From the NCBI GenBank assembly GCA_007133065.1, contig SLNJ01000063.1, positions 1-53,013 of the forward strand: a DNA stretch of 53,013 nucleotides. The letters run 5' to 3'. The stretch comes from Opitutales bacterium (GTDB lineage Bacteria; Verrucomicrobiota; Verrucomicrobiia; Opitutales; Oceanipulchritudinaceae). The notes under the pieces are model-generated. The model was not told the DNA's origin, made no database searches, and saw only the letters and a list, made by a program, of their open reading frames with translations. How positions within the stretch are numbered: the stretch's first letter is position 1; every line of letters begins with the position of its first letter. The position numbers were made by a program, and so were the translations under genes. This document shows, in pieces, positions 1 through 7,599 of the stretch.

Positions 1-1171
1 GGTGTTGTTCGAGCAGTTCGTTGAGGTAGGCGATCGTGCGTTCGGTACTGCCGGCGTGCTGCTGGACGTGTTCGGAGAGGGAGGTTTGGGCGGCGAGCAG
101 ACCGTCGAGTTTGTTGGCGAGGTCGGTGTGGGTGTCGGTCAACGCCGCGGCTATCTGTTGACGCGTATCGCCCAACGCCGCGGTTTGCTCCTTGCTGTCA
201 TGCTCGAGGGTCTTGAGATAGTCGAGCGCCGTCACGAGGCCTTCGCGCACGGTCGTGAAGCGATCGCGCCATGTTTCTCCGCAGAGTTCCTCGAGCAGCA
301 CGTGGACCCGCTGATCAAGGCGGTTGATCGCCTCATAGTTGCTGTTGGTCTTCCACTGGTTCTCGACAAGGAAATAGGCGATCTGGAGGGCGAGCGCCGT
401 GGTTGGCGGGATGGTGGACTGTTCGCCGCGCAAGTAGTGGTTCTTGAGTTCGCTGACGCGACGGTGCGTTTCCCGGGCTCGGACGACCTGAGAGTTGGAC
501 AGGTTTCCGGTCTGCTCGGTGCGAAAGTGGTAATAAGCGTACGGCTTGGGGATTACGCCGATCTCATAGTGTTGCAGGAAGCGGATGTTGAAGTCGAAGT
601 CCCCCGCTTCTTCCCAGCGCTGTTCGAAGAAGCCGATCTCATCGTGGACGCCGCGCTGGTAAAGAAACGCGATGGGCGGGAAGGGGTTCTCGTAGCCGAC
701 CCGGAAGAAACTGATCTCGTCGAGTGGCACGTAAGGCTTGCGGTCGATTTCCTTGAAGCTGCCGTCTTCGCCGATGGATTCGGTGATCTTGAGTGATTGC
801 GTGATGACGCCTCGGTAAGGGCTTTTTGATCCCTGCTTTCGGAAGAAGGCAACAGTCGACTTCAGAAACGCCGGGTGCCAGGCGTCGTCGTCGTCGTGGA
901 TGGTGATGTAGGTCGAGTGCGATTCCTCAATGCCGCGGTTCGCGGCGTTCTGCATGCCGACGTTCCGTTTGAGGTGAATGACGTGGAGGCGGTCGTCGTA
1001 GCGTTCCTGGTAGGGTTCGAGGAAGGCGTCGAGCGCGGTGGCGTCTCCACCGTCGTTGACGATCACGTGCACCCAGTCGGTATATTCCTGGGCGAGCACA
1101 GACGCGACGGCTCGCTTGAGCAGCGGCAGCCGGTCTTTGGTGCGCGTGATGATGGCGACGGTTTCAGCCAT
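1..1171 (-). CDS. Family 2 glycosyltransferase with C-terminal coiled coil (3' end beyond window)
   Basis: GT-A fold glycosyltransferase that probably transfers a sugar from a nucleotide-sugar donor to a surface glycan. Reading leftward from an ATG at 1171, the first 390 codons are open and run off the window edge. Residues 5-43 carry the nucleotide-binding strand (VAIITRTKDR, then VNDGGD), and the acidic metal site is IHDDDDAW at 91-98. From about residue 280 the sequence becomes Gln/Leu/Ala/Glu-rich with heptad-like spacing and looks like a long coiled coil that continues outside the window. No membrane segment is seen. No Shine-Dalgarno precedes the start. It is a clear paralogue of the glycosyltransferase at 39733-40560, which lacks the tail. 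The donor and acceptor cannot be told from sequence. Confidence 0.85.
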   Translation of the reverse strand, partial: MAETVAIITRTKDRLPLLKRAVASVLAQEYTDWVHVIVNDGGDATALDAFLEPYQERYDDRLHVIHLKRNVGMQNAANRGIEESHSTYITIHDDDDAWHPAFLKSTVAFFRKQGSKSPYRGVITQSLKITESIGEDGSFKEIDRKPYVPLDEISFFRVGYENPFPPIAFLYQRGVHDEIGFFEQRWEEAGDFDFNIRFLQHYEIGVIPKPYAYYHFRTEQTGNLSNSQVVRARETHRRVSELKNHYLRGEQSTIPPTTALALQIAYFLVENQWKTNSNYEAINRLDQRVHVLLEELCGETWRDRFTTVREGLVTALDYLKTLEHDSKEQTAALGDTRQQIAAALTDTHTDLANKLDGLLAAQTSLSEHVQQHAGSTERTIAYLNELLEQH

Positions 1172-1232
1172 GCCGGCAGTCTGGGAGGGGAGCTGGTGGG
1201 GTAAAGCAAATTTTGTGGATCAATTTGGATTG

Positions 1233-1244
1233 CCAAGGCCTTGG
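1233..1244. promoter_or_regulatory. 12-bp perfect palindrome in divergent spacer
   Basis: CCAAGGCCTTGG reads identically on both strands and lies between the leftward glycosyltransferase and the rightward rpoZ. It could be a protein-binding site. One 12-bp GC-rich palindrome can arise by chance in 53 kb, so this is only a candidate. Confidence 0.2.
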
Positions 1245-1317
1245 GGAGTCGCCACATTGGGCGGTTTCAGTGGATTTGCCGGTGGATTGCCGGTGTACTT
1301 CAAACGGAGCCCGTGCA

Positions 1318-1533
1318 TTGAGAGACGAATACATCAAAGAAGCCCAGAAAGTCATTCCTGACCCGAACATCCTGATCAACGTGGTGTCGCGGCGGGTGAA
1401 GCAGTTGAAGTTTGGACAGAAGCCGCTGGTGGAGTCGCTGGAGCGGCTGAGCCCGGAGGACGTTGCCCTGCGCGAGATCATCGAGGGCAAGATCACGTAC
1501 GAGTTGTACGAACCGGAGAAGGAAGAGAGCTGA
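1318..1533 (+). CDS. rpoZ: RNA polymerase omega subunit (short form)
   Basis: Small RNA polymerase subunit that helps RpoC fold and assemble. The 71-residue product contains the omega core: a short N-terminal helix, INVVSRRVKQL (compare SRRARQL in other omegas), and the segment KPLVESLERLSPEDVALREI. The start is TTG at 1318, chosen because GGAG at 1306-1309 lies 8 nt upstream and residues before it do not resemble omega; the open frame extends upstream to 1213. The 3' end overlaps smpB by 4 bp (CTGA at 1530-1533), which implies translational coupling. Its partners rpoB and rpoC are about 9 kb downstream. Confidence 0.85.
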   Translation: MRDEYIKEAQKVIPDPNILINVVSRRVKQLKFGQKPLVESLERLSPEDVALREIIEGKITYELYEPEKEES

Positions 1534-2006
1534 GCGCTCGTCAATCCCAGAAAAAGCAACGCTACAAGGAAATCCGGAACGCGAAAGCGTTGCGGGATTT
1601 CTTCGTGGACGAGCGCCTGGAGACCGGAATCGTCCTCACCGGCACCGAGGTGAAATCGATCCGGGCCGGGCAGGCGCAGATTTCGGATGCATTCGTGCGG
1701 ATCGACCGGGGGCGTCCCGTGATGTACCACGCTCACATCGCGGAGTACAGTCACGGCAATATGGCGAATCACAATCCGTATCGGCCGCGTCCGCTCCTGA
1801 TGCACGAGAAGGAGATCGCCCGTCTCGCCCAGGAAGTTCAGGCGGGCGGGCGGACGCTGATTCCGCTGCGGATGTATTTTAAGCAGGGATTGATTAAAGT
1901 GGAGGTCGGGCTGTGTCGGGGGAAGAAGAAGTTCGATAAGCGGCAGACGATGAAGGAGAAGGATGAGATGCGGGAGGCGCAGCGGACCGTGCGGCATCAT
2001 CTGTAG
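1530..2006 (+). CDS. smpB: SsrA-binding protein SmpB
   Basis: Binds tmRNA and delivers it to stalled ribosomes for trans-translation. Seen: GIVLTGTEVKSIRAG near the N-terminus, HIAEYSHGN, and a basic tail (KKKFDKRQTMKEKD) typical of the family. The nearest common start codon is TTG at 1590, but that would remove the conserved first strand (KKQRYKEIRNAKALRDFF), so I prefer a CTG at 1530. That CTG overlaps the rpoZ stop as CTGA and is preceded by GGAAGAG at 1521-1527. It gives 158 residues, the normal SmpB length. CTG initiation is rare, so the start is an inference; the gene identity is not in doubt. Confidence 0.93.
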   Translation: MSARQSQKKQRYKEIRNAKALRDFFVDERLETGIVLTGTEVKSIRAGQAQISDAFVRIDRGRPVMYHAHIAEYSHGNMANHNPYRPRPLLMHEKEIARLAQEVQAGGRTLIPLRMYFKQGLIKVEVGLCRGKKKFDKRQTMKEKDEMREAQRTVRHHL

Positions 2007-2088
2007 GAAAAGGCTGAAAGGCTGAGAGACTGAAAGACTGAGAGATGGTGGAATGTGGGAATTCGATGTGGGATGGTGGATTGGTCAG
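2006..2088 (+). repeat. Copy 1 of 3'-end repeat element (four 8-bp tandem units plus a conserved tail)
   Basis: Begins directly at the smpB stop codon. Four 8-bp units at 2012-2043 read GGCTGAAA, GGCTGAGA, GACTGAAA, GACTGAGA. They are followed by a tail of about 40 bp (GATGGTGGAATGTGGGAA, then CGATGTGGGATGGTGGAT). The whole block recurs after trmL at 2686-2758 in the same orientation. The 8-bp period is not a multiple of three, so it is not evolving as coding sequence. Function unknown. Confidence 0.8.
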
Positions 2089-2220
2089 GCGGGGACGCTG
2101 ACCCTCCAGGGTTGGCTGGGTGAGTTGGGGGGACGCGGCCGGTTGCCCTGTCCGTGAATCGTATTGTTATGAAGGATAACCTCCGCTTGGCTTCGGAGGG
2201 GGTGGTGTTATGGATGGGAG

Positions 2221-2712
2221 ATGAGGGATCGGTTGCATGTGGTTCTGTTTCGTCCTGAGATTCCCCAGAACACGGGGAACATTTGGCGGCTGTGTGCCTA
2301 TTCCAATTGTCGGCTGCATTTGATCCGGCCGCTGGGCTTCACGATTTCCGACCGGCATTTGCGCCGGAGCGGGATGGATTACTGGAAGCAGTTGGACCTG
2401 CAGATCCACGATGACTGGGAGGCGTTTATGGCCTGTGCGGATGGTCCGAAGCGGCTCTGGTTGTTTACCACGAAAGGGTCCGTCGGCCTGTGGGATGCGC
2501 GTTTTGCGGCTGGAGATGGATTGATCTTCGGCAGCGAGGGCGCGGGGGCGCCGGAGTGGCTGCACGAACAGGTGGGTGAGGCCCGGCGGGTTGGCATCCC
2601 GCGGTTCGGCGAGAATCTGCGATCGCTCAATCTGTCCACAAGCGCGGGGATCGGGGTGTACGAGGCCTTGCGACAGATGCGGGCAGGAAATGCTGAAAGG
2701 CTGAAAAGCTGA
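2221..2712 (+). CDS. trmL: tRNA (cytidine(34)-2'-O)-methyltransferase, SPOUT family
   Basis: SPOUT-class methyltransferase that 2'-O-methylates the wobble nucleotide of certain leucine tRNAs in the characterised E. coli TrmL. The 163-residue product opens with HVVLFRPEIPQNTGNIWRLC (substrate region). It has FGSEGAGAP (SAM-knot loop) at about 106-113 and closes with SLNLSTSAGIGVYEALRQ, the SPOUT C-terminal motif. The last eight codons (GNAERLKS) lie inside repeat copy 2, so the C-terminus appears to be supplied by the repeat. A weak hairpin (CCTCCG 2180-2185 with CGGAGG 2194-2199) precedes the gene. Convergent with the binding-protein gene on the other strand. Confidence 0.92.
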   Translation: MRDRLHVVLFRPEIPQNTGNIWRLCAYSNCRLHLIRPLGFTISDRHLRRSGMDYWKQLDLQIHDDWEAFMACADGPKRLWLFTTKGSVGLWDARFAAGDGLIFGSEGAGAPEWLHEQVGEARRVGIPRFGENLRSLNLSTSAGIGVYEALRQMRAGNAERLKS

Positions 2713-2758
2713 GCGAGGGTGGAATGTGGGAATCGATGTGGGATGGTGGATCGGCCAG
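2686..2758 (+). repeat. Copy 2 of 3'-end repeat element, overlapping the trmL 3' end
   Basis: Three 8-bp units (TGCTGAAA, GGCTGAAA, AGCTGAGC at 2691-2714) are followed by the same tail as copy 1 (GGTGGAATGTGGGAA, then TCGATGTGGGATGGTGGAT). Compared with copy 1 it lacks about one 8-bp unit and a single T in the tail. Like copy 1 it sits at the 3' end of a rightward gene; here it supplies the last codons and the stop of trmL. It ends just before the stop codon of the convergent gene at 2763. Confidence 0.8.
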
Positions 2759-2762
2759 CATT

Positions 2763-4421
2763 TCAGTTGTTCAGTATTCCAGCCTTTTTCTCCAAGCGGA
2801 TGCCGTGGTAGGTGCGCCAGTTGGTGGGGGAAGGTCGCCAGCCCTGGACTGTGGGGTGGAGGAGGTAAGCGCTGACGTAGAAGTAGAGAGGAGCGATGGG
2901 GGATTGTTCGATTAGAATGCGCTCGGCCTGCTGGAAGGATTCAAGGCGATCGGGGCCGGTGGTACTCGCGGCGTCGCGGATGTGATCGTCGTAATCCGGA
3001 TTCTGCCATCCGCTGAAGTTGTTGCCGGACCAGCTGGTCCAGAGTTCAAGGAAGGTGTTGGGGTCGGGGTAGTCGCCGATCCAGCTGGCGCGCGCAATGG
3101 TGAAGTCGCCGCGGGAGCGGGTGTCGAAGTAGACGCGGGTCTCCTGGTTGTAAAGACCGACCCGGATCCCCAGGGTTGTGCGCCACATTTCCTGGATTGC
3201 CTCCGCGACCCGGCGATTGTGGTCGGTGGTGTTGAAGAGGATCTGGAGATCCGGGAGGCCGCGCCCATCGGGAAACCCGGCTTCGGCGAGAAGCCCTCGG
3301 GCCTTATCGGCGTCCTCGGTGATCCGTGCCTCGGGGGTGTATCCGGCGATTCCCGGCGGGGTGAAGTGGTAGGCGGGCTGCTGACCGGATGCGACGACCT
3401 GTTTGGCCAGGGCGTGGCGGTCAAGGGCCAGGCTCAGCGCGCGGCGGACGCGCGGGTCGTCGAGCGGTGGTTTCGCCGTATTGAAGAGATAATACTCCGT
3501 GCCGAGGTAGGAATCGGTGCGAAAAGCGGGGTGATCGTCGGCGCGGTATCGCGGCGCGCTGCCGGCGGGGAGCCCGTACGTCTTGTGGAGTTGCCCGGCG
3601 TGGAATGCGCGTTCTTCGCCGCTGCGATCTTCGATGGCGTAGAATCGAATTCCTTCGAGGTGGATTTCATCGGGGCTGTGGTAATGGGGGTTGCGGCGGA
3701 CCTCGACGAAATCGTTGACCAGCCAGCTCGCAAGCTGGAACGGACCGTTCCCGACGTGGCGGCCGGGCCGGGTCCATCCCGATCCGCGGCGGCGCTCTCC
3801 CTCGTGCGCGCGCAGGGTCTCTTCGTGGAGCGGAAACCACGCCGGGTGCATGACCAGGGTGAGAAAATACGGGGTGGGTGCCTCGAGGCGGATCTCGATG
3901 GTCCGATCGTCGATACGGCGGAATCCGGTCTGCGCAAAGTCGGTCAACTCGCCGCTGTGGAACGATTCGGCTCCGGCGACAGCAAAGAGCATGCTGGCGT
4001 TGGCTGCGCCGAGCTCGGGCGACAGGATTCGTTCCCACGCGAAAAGAAAGTCCCCGGCGGTCACCGGATCGCCGTTGGACCAGCGTGCATCGGGGCGCAG
4101 GTGAAAACGCCAGAGTCGGCCCTCGTCGTCGGATTTCCATGCGCGCGCGACCCCCGGCTGCGCTGCGAAGCTCTCCGGTTCGGGAATGACGAGTCCCTCG
4201 AAGAGCGCCATGTGGATATGGATTTCGGAGATCCCGGTGGTGACGTGCGGGTCGAGGTCGACCGGTTCGACCCCGTTTCCCACGTGCAGGATCCCCGATT
4301 CGAGGGAGCGTTCGACGGCGGTCCCGGAGGGGCCGCATGCCTGCAGAAGGACGGTCAGCATCATGAGCGTGGCCGCGGCCGCGGGGGGGTACCGGCGAGT
4401 GGAGTCGTTGCAACGGCGCAT
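2763..4421 (-). CDS. Oligopeptide ABC transporter substrate-binding lipoprotein (OppA-like, SBP family 5)
   Basis: Extracytoplasmic peptide-binding protein, family 5 solute-binding proteins (OppA/DppA/MppA). The 552-residue product has a lipoprotein signal with lipobox LLQAC, the acylated cysteine at residue 29. Family hallmarks follow: VEPVDLDPHVTTGISE near residues 50-65, WRFHLRPDARWSNGDPVTAGD, VRRALSLALDR, and the C-terminal region with WIGDYPDPNTFLELW. No permease or ATPase gene adjoins it, so it may serve a transporter encoded elsewhere or a peptidoglycan-peptide recycling route. It is convergent with trmL and divergent from accA. Confidence 0.9.
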   Translation of the reverse strand: MRRCNDSTRRYPPAAAATLMMLTVLLQACGPSGTAVERSLESGILHVGNGVEPVDLDPHVTTGISEIHIHMALFEGLVIPEPESFAAQPGVARAWKSDDEGRLWRFHLRPDARWSNGDPVTAGDFLFAWERILSPELGAANASMLFAVAGAESFHSGELTDFAQTGFRRIDDRTIEIRLEAPTPYFLTLVMHPAWFPLHEETLRAHEGERRRGSGWTRPGRHVGNGPFQLASWLVNDFVEVRRNPHYHSPDEIHLEGIRFYAIEDRSGEERAFHAGQLHKTYGLPAGSAPRYRADDHPAFRTDSYLGTEYYLFNTAKPPLDDPRVRRALSLALDRHALAKQVVASGQQPAYHFTPPGIAGYTPEARITEDADKARGLLAEAGFPDGRGLPDLQILFNTTDHNRRVAEAIQEMWRTTLGIRVGLYNQETRVYFDTRSRGDFTIARASWIGDYPDPNTFLELWTSWSGNNFSGWQNPDYDDHIRDAASTTGPDRLESFQQAERILIEQSPIAPLYFYVSAYLLHPTVQGWRPSPTNWRTYHGIRLEKKAGILNN

Positions 4422-4581
4422 GAGGGTACTTTCTCAACGGGGCGACGGAGGCTGGCAAGCCATTCCGGAAGATGCGGATGCCCGGAACGAGTCAAGAGGA
4501 GGCCGCGGAACGCGGAGCGATACAGGTTCGTCCTCTCTCAGAACACCAATCGAGTCGAGGATTGGAGAGGGTGTGTGGGCG

Positions 4582-4610
4582 TTGACAAAGAGATTCCGAT
4601 TGGATTAGGT
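4582..4610 (+). promoter_or_regulatory. Candidate sigma70-type promoter for accA
   Basis: TTGACA at 4582-4587 is a perfect -35 box. At 17-18 bp spacing lies TTAGGT/TAGGTA, a poor -10. Transcription would start near 4617, only a few bases before the accA ATG at 4621, implying a leaderless or near-leaderless mRNA. A hairpin (CCAATC 4546-4551 with GATTGG 4560-4565) lies just upstream. The -35 is convincing and the -10 is not. Confidence 0.35.
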
Positions 4611-4620
4611 ACTCTGCTTT

Positions 4621-5649
4621 ATGGACAAGCCGGTTTTTAGCCTGGATTTCGAGAAACCGCTGCGGGAGCTGGAAATGCGTTTAAGCGAGCTGCTCGCATT
4701 GTCCGGTGAGCAGAAGCTCGACGTGAACGATGAGATCGCGGCAATCGAGCGGAAAATCGAGGCGACGAAGCGCGAAATCTACCTCAACCTGACGCCGTGG
4801 CAGCGCGTGCAGCTGGCGCGGCATCCCAAGCGCCCGTACGCGCTCGACTACGTGGAGCGAATCTTTCAAGACTTTCAGGAGCTCCATGGCGATCGCTGCT
4901 TTGGCGATGACCAGGCATTGATCGGGGGCACGGCATTTTTCAACGACCGGGCGGTCATGTTGATCGCGCAGCAGAAGGGCCGGGATACCCGGGAGAACCT
5001 GAAGCGGAATTTCGGGATGCCCCACCCGGAAGGCTACCGCAAGGCGTTGCGCCTGATGAAGACCGCTGAGAAATTCAAGATTCCGGTTATCAGTCTGATC
5101 GACACGAAGGCGGCGTACGCGGGAGTGGGGTCGGAGGAGCGGCATGTTTCGGAAGCGATCGGGCGGAACCTGCGTGAGATGGCGGGATTGCGCGTCCCGA
5201 TCGTCGCGATCATTCTCGGCGAGGGAGGATCCGGCGGCGCGCTTGGCGTCGGCGTCGGCAATCGCCTGCTCTGTCTGGAGCACGCTTATTACTCGGTGAT
5301 CCCCCCCGAGGGGTGTGCTGCGATTCTCTGGCGGGACCGTGCTTTTGCACCGGAAGCCGCGGCTGCCTTGAAGCTGGGCGCACGCGAATTGCTCGAGCAG
5401 GGGGTCGCCGACGAGGTGATCGACGAGCCTCTGGGAGGCGCCCACCTCGACCCCGACGCGACGGCGGAGAGTCTGCGGCGTTCGTTGCGCCATCACCTTA
5501 ACGAACTGATGGCGCTCGATACCCACGACTTGCTGGAACAGCGGTATAAAAAGTACCGGGAAATCGGCAGCTTCGAAGAGCGCAAGGTCGCGCAGGTCGC
5601 GGAAGCGGTCGTGGAAGAGCAGCCGCAGCAAGCCGAAGCGGGGCGGTGA
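4621..5649 (+). CDS. accA: Acetyl-CoA carboxylase carboxyltransferase subunit alpha
   Basis: With AccD it transfers CO2 from carboxybiotin to acetyl-CoA, the first committed step of fatty acid synthesis. The 342-residue product has the family N-terminus (LDFEKPLRELEMRLSEL), the crotonase-like core with QKGRDTRENLKRNFGM at about 118-133, and the oxyanion segment LGEGGSGGALG, followed by SVIPPEGCAAILW. Usual length is about 320, so the C-terminal extension is modest. Odd: the usual DTPGAYPG reads DTKAAYAG at residues 161-168. No Shine-Dalgarno precedes the ATG. accD, accB and accC are not in the window. Confidence 0.95.
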   Translation: MDKPVFSLDFEKPLRELEMRLSELLALSGEQKLDVNDEIAAIERKIEATKREIYLNLTPWQRVQLARHPKRPYALDYVERIFQDFQELHGDRCFGDDQALIGGTAFFNDRAVMLIAQQKGRDTRENLKRNFGMPHPEGYRKALRLMKTAEKFKIPVISLIDTKAAYAGVGSEERHVSEAIGRNLREMAGLRVPIVAIILGEGGSGGALGVGVGNRLLCLEHAYYSVIPPEGCAAILWRDRAFAPEAAAALKLGARELLEQGVADEVIDEPLGGAHLDPDATAESLRRSLRHHLNELMALDTHDLLEQRYKKYREIGSFEERKVAQVAEAVVEEQPQQAEAGR

Positions 5650-5822
5650 CCGCGTCACGGCAGGGTTTGGGGACCGGATCGGAGGGCCTGGAAAAAAAGT
5701 GTCCTGGGTTGAAAATTAACTTGCCTGGCAACCCCGGGGGCGTAGGCTTGATTGTTCCGCTGGATTTTTCTGAGCCCGGCTGATGGTTCCGGAAGATTTC
5801 CCGTGAAAACCGAATAAAAACA

Positions 5823-5851
5823 TTGACGAACGCCCCATCGCTTTCAACATT
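5823..5851 (+). promoter_or_regulatory. Candidate promoter for the tRNA-Thr/tuf transcript
   Basis: TTGACG at 5823-5828 follows an A-tract and precedes a weak -10-like AACATT at 5846-5851 with a 17-bp spacer, about 50 bp before tRNA-Thr. This is the best promoter-like match in the 253-bp gap after accA (5650-5902), where I saw no gene and no clear terminator. Confidence 0.35.
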
Positions 5852-5902
5852 CCGCCTTTTTGCATTTACCGGAGTGCAGTCGCTCGACAGGATCCACTCT
5901 CT

Positions 5903-5978
<76 letters not shown>

Positions 5979-6032
5979 TTCCTGCTTATGTAGCGATAAC
6001 GCACATTCTCTCAAACCAACCTCCAACACGAA

Positions 6033-7223
6033 ATGGCTAAAGAAACATTCGAAAGAACGAAACCGCACGTCAACGTCGGAACGATCGGTCACATTGACCA
6101 CGGGAAGACGACGCTAACCGCCGCGATACTCAAGGTTCAGGCGGACAAGGGATTGGCCACCTTCAAACCGTACGGGGAAATTGCGAAGGGCGGCACGGTG
6201 CGAGACGAGACCAAGACGGTCACCATCGCGGTGGCGCACGTCGAGTATGAGACGGAGAACCGTCACTACGCTCACGTCGACTGTCCCGGTCACGCGGATT
6301 TCGTTAAGAACATGATCACCGGTGCGGCTCAGATGGACGGCGCCATTCTCGTGGTGAGCGCGGCCGACGGCCCGATGCCGCAGACCCGCGAGCACATTCT
6401 CCTGGCGCGCCAGGTCAACGTGCCGCACATTGTCGTGTTCCTCAACAAGGTTGACCTCCTCGACGACGAAGAGCTGCTCGAACTCGTTGAGATGGAGGTT
6501 CGTGACCTGCTCAACAAATACAAGTTTGACGGGGATAACATCACCGTAATCCGCGGTTCCTCGACTGCGGCGCTGGAAGGGAAACCCGAGGGCGTCGAAG
6601 CCATCGGCAAGCTGTTGGAGGGTCTGGACAACGATATCCCGACTCCGGAACGCGATGTCGACAAGCCGTTCCTGATGGAGGTGGAGGACGTGTTCTCGAT
6701 TACCGGCCGCGGGACCGTGGCGACCGGCCGGATCACCCGGGGCAAGGTGAAGGTCGGCGATACGGTCGAGATCGTCGGCTTGACCGACACCCGCAGCACC
6801 GTGGTCACCGGCGTCGAGATGTTCCGGAAAATCCTGAACTCGGGCGAGGCGGGCGACAACGTCGGTCTGCTCCTGCGCGGGGTCGCGAAGGATGAAATTG
6901 AGCGCGGCCAGGTCATCGCGGCGCCGAAGAGCATCACACCCCATACCCAGGGGCAGGCCGAGGTCTATGTTCTGGCGAAGGAGGAAGGCGGACGCCACAC
7001 GCCGTTCTTCAACGGCTATCGTCCGCAGTTCTACTTCGGGACGACGGATGTAACCGGTGTGGTAAACCTGCCCGACGGCGTGGAGATGGTGATGCCCGGC
7101 GACAACCTGACCGTCTCCGTCGATCTGCAGAAGTCCATCGCAATGGAGGCGGGCCAGCGGTTTGCGATCCGCGAGGGCGGCCGTACGATCGGCGCCGGGC
7201 GGATCACGGAGATCATAAAATAA
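6033..7223 (+). CDS. tuf: Elongation factor Tu
   Basis: GTPase that carries aminoacyl-tRNA to the ribosomal A site. The 396-residue length is typical. Seen: G1 loop GHIDHGKTT at about 19-27, T-loop region [42 protein letters not shown], then domain 2 ([14 protein letters not shown]) and domain 3 ([13 protein letters not shown]). It lies between tRNA-Thr and tRNA-Trp, the common bacterial order tRNA-tuf-tRNA-Trp-secE-nusG. There is no Shine-Dalgarno before the ATG; the upstream sequence CAACCTCCAACACGAA has the opposite polarity. Confidence 0.98.
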   Translation: MAKETFERTKPHVNVGTIGHIDHGKTTLTAAILKVQADKGLATFKPYGEIAKGGTVRDETKTVTIAVAHVEYETENRHYAHVDCPGHADFVKNMITGAAQMDGAILVVSAADGPMPQTREHILLARQVNVPHIVVFLNKVDLLDDEELLELVEMEVRDLLNKYKFDGDNITVIRGSSTAALEGKPEGVEAIGKLLEGLDNDIPTPERDVDKPFLMEVEDVFSITGRGTVATGRITRGKVKVGDTVEIVGLTDTRSTVVTGVEMFRKILNSGEAGDNVGLLLRGVAKDEIERGQVIAAPKSITPHTQGQAEVYVLAKEEGGRHTPFFNGYRPQFYFGTTDVTGVVNLPDGVEMVMPGDNLTVSVDLQKSIAMEAGQRFAIREGGRTIGAGRITEIIK

Positions 7224-7253
7224 ACGATATTTCCTTAACCCTCAGTCGTTGCC

Positions 7254-7287
7254 AAGCACATGATCGCTTCGCAGCGACTGCGTGCTT
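7254..7287 (+). other. Hairpin between tuf and tRNA-Trp, possible processing signal
   Basis: AAGCAC at 7254-7259 pairs with GTGCTT at 7282-7287. An inner stem CGCT 7265-7268 pairs with AGCG 7273-7276 around a TCGC loop. The structure ends 10 nt before the 5' end of tRNA-Trp and has no U-tract, so a processing or stability stem is likelier than a terminator. Function is inference. Confidence 0.35.
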
Positions 7288-7297
7288 TCCGACACAC

Positions 7298-7373
7298 AGG
7301 GCAGTAGTTCAATTGGTAGAGCGTCGGTCTCCAAAACCGAAAGTTGGGGGTTCGAGTCCCTCCTGCCCTGCCA
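7298..7373 (+). tRNA. tRNA-Trp (anticodon CCA)
   Basis: A 76-nt cloverleaf. Acceptor stem AGGGCAG pairs perfectly with CTGCCCT. D-arm is AGTTCAATTGGTAGAGC. The anticodon loop CTCCAAA gives CCA. The T-arm contains GGTTCGAGTCC; the discriminator is G and CCA is encoded. Position immediately before secE is the classic location of tRNA-Trp in many phyla. Confidence 0.97.
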
Positions 7374-7392
7374 GAATCCAGAAATCATAACC

Positions 7393-7599
7393 ATGGCGAA
7401 TCCATTCCGTAAGATACGAATCTTCTTCGGTGAGACCGTCGGCGAGTTGCAGAAGTCGGTATGGCCGACGCGCAAAGAGCTGAAGGACTCGACGATTGTG
7501 GTCATGATCGCCCTCGCCCTGATGGGCGCCTATATTGCCGTTGCAGATTTCAGCATCTACAACTGGATTACCTTTCTGACCGGGCTGGTGCGCGGGTAA
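7393..7599 (+). CDS. secE: Protein translocase subunit SecE
   Basis: Essential SecYEG subunit that clamps SecY. The 68-residue protein has the conserved amphipathic segment ETVGELQKSVWPTRKELKDS followed by one membrane helix (VVMIALALMGAYIAVADF). This is the short, single-helix form found in most bacteria. The ATG at 7393 is chosen because the upstream frame runs into tRNA-Trp. Its stop codon directly abuts the nusG ATG at 7600. Confidence 0.95.
   Translation: MANPFRKIRIFFGETVGELQKSVWPTRKELKDSTIVVMIALALMGAYIAVADFSIYNWITFLTGLVRG

Noticed and set aside
2..796. Rightward 264-codon frame at the left edge
   Set aside because: Antisense to the glycosyltransferase, whose motifs (VNDGGD, HDDDDAW) are clear on the minus strand.
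2176..2211. Hairpin before trmL (ATAAC/GTTAT and CCTCCG/CGGAGG) as a terminator or riboswitch
   Set aside because: Uneven bulge, no U-tract, and no resemblance to a known riboswitch; listed only in the trmL note.
2982..4640. 552-codon open frame opposite the peptide-binding protein gene
   Set aside because: It mirrors the real gene on the other strand, which has a lipobox and family motifs; the antisense product has no recognisable features and low-complexity composition typical of GC-rich shadow frames.
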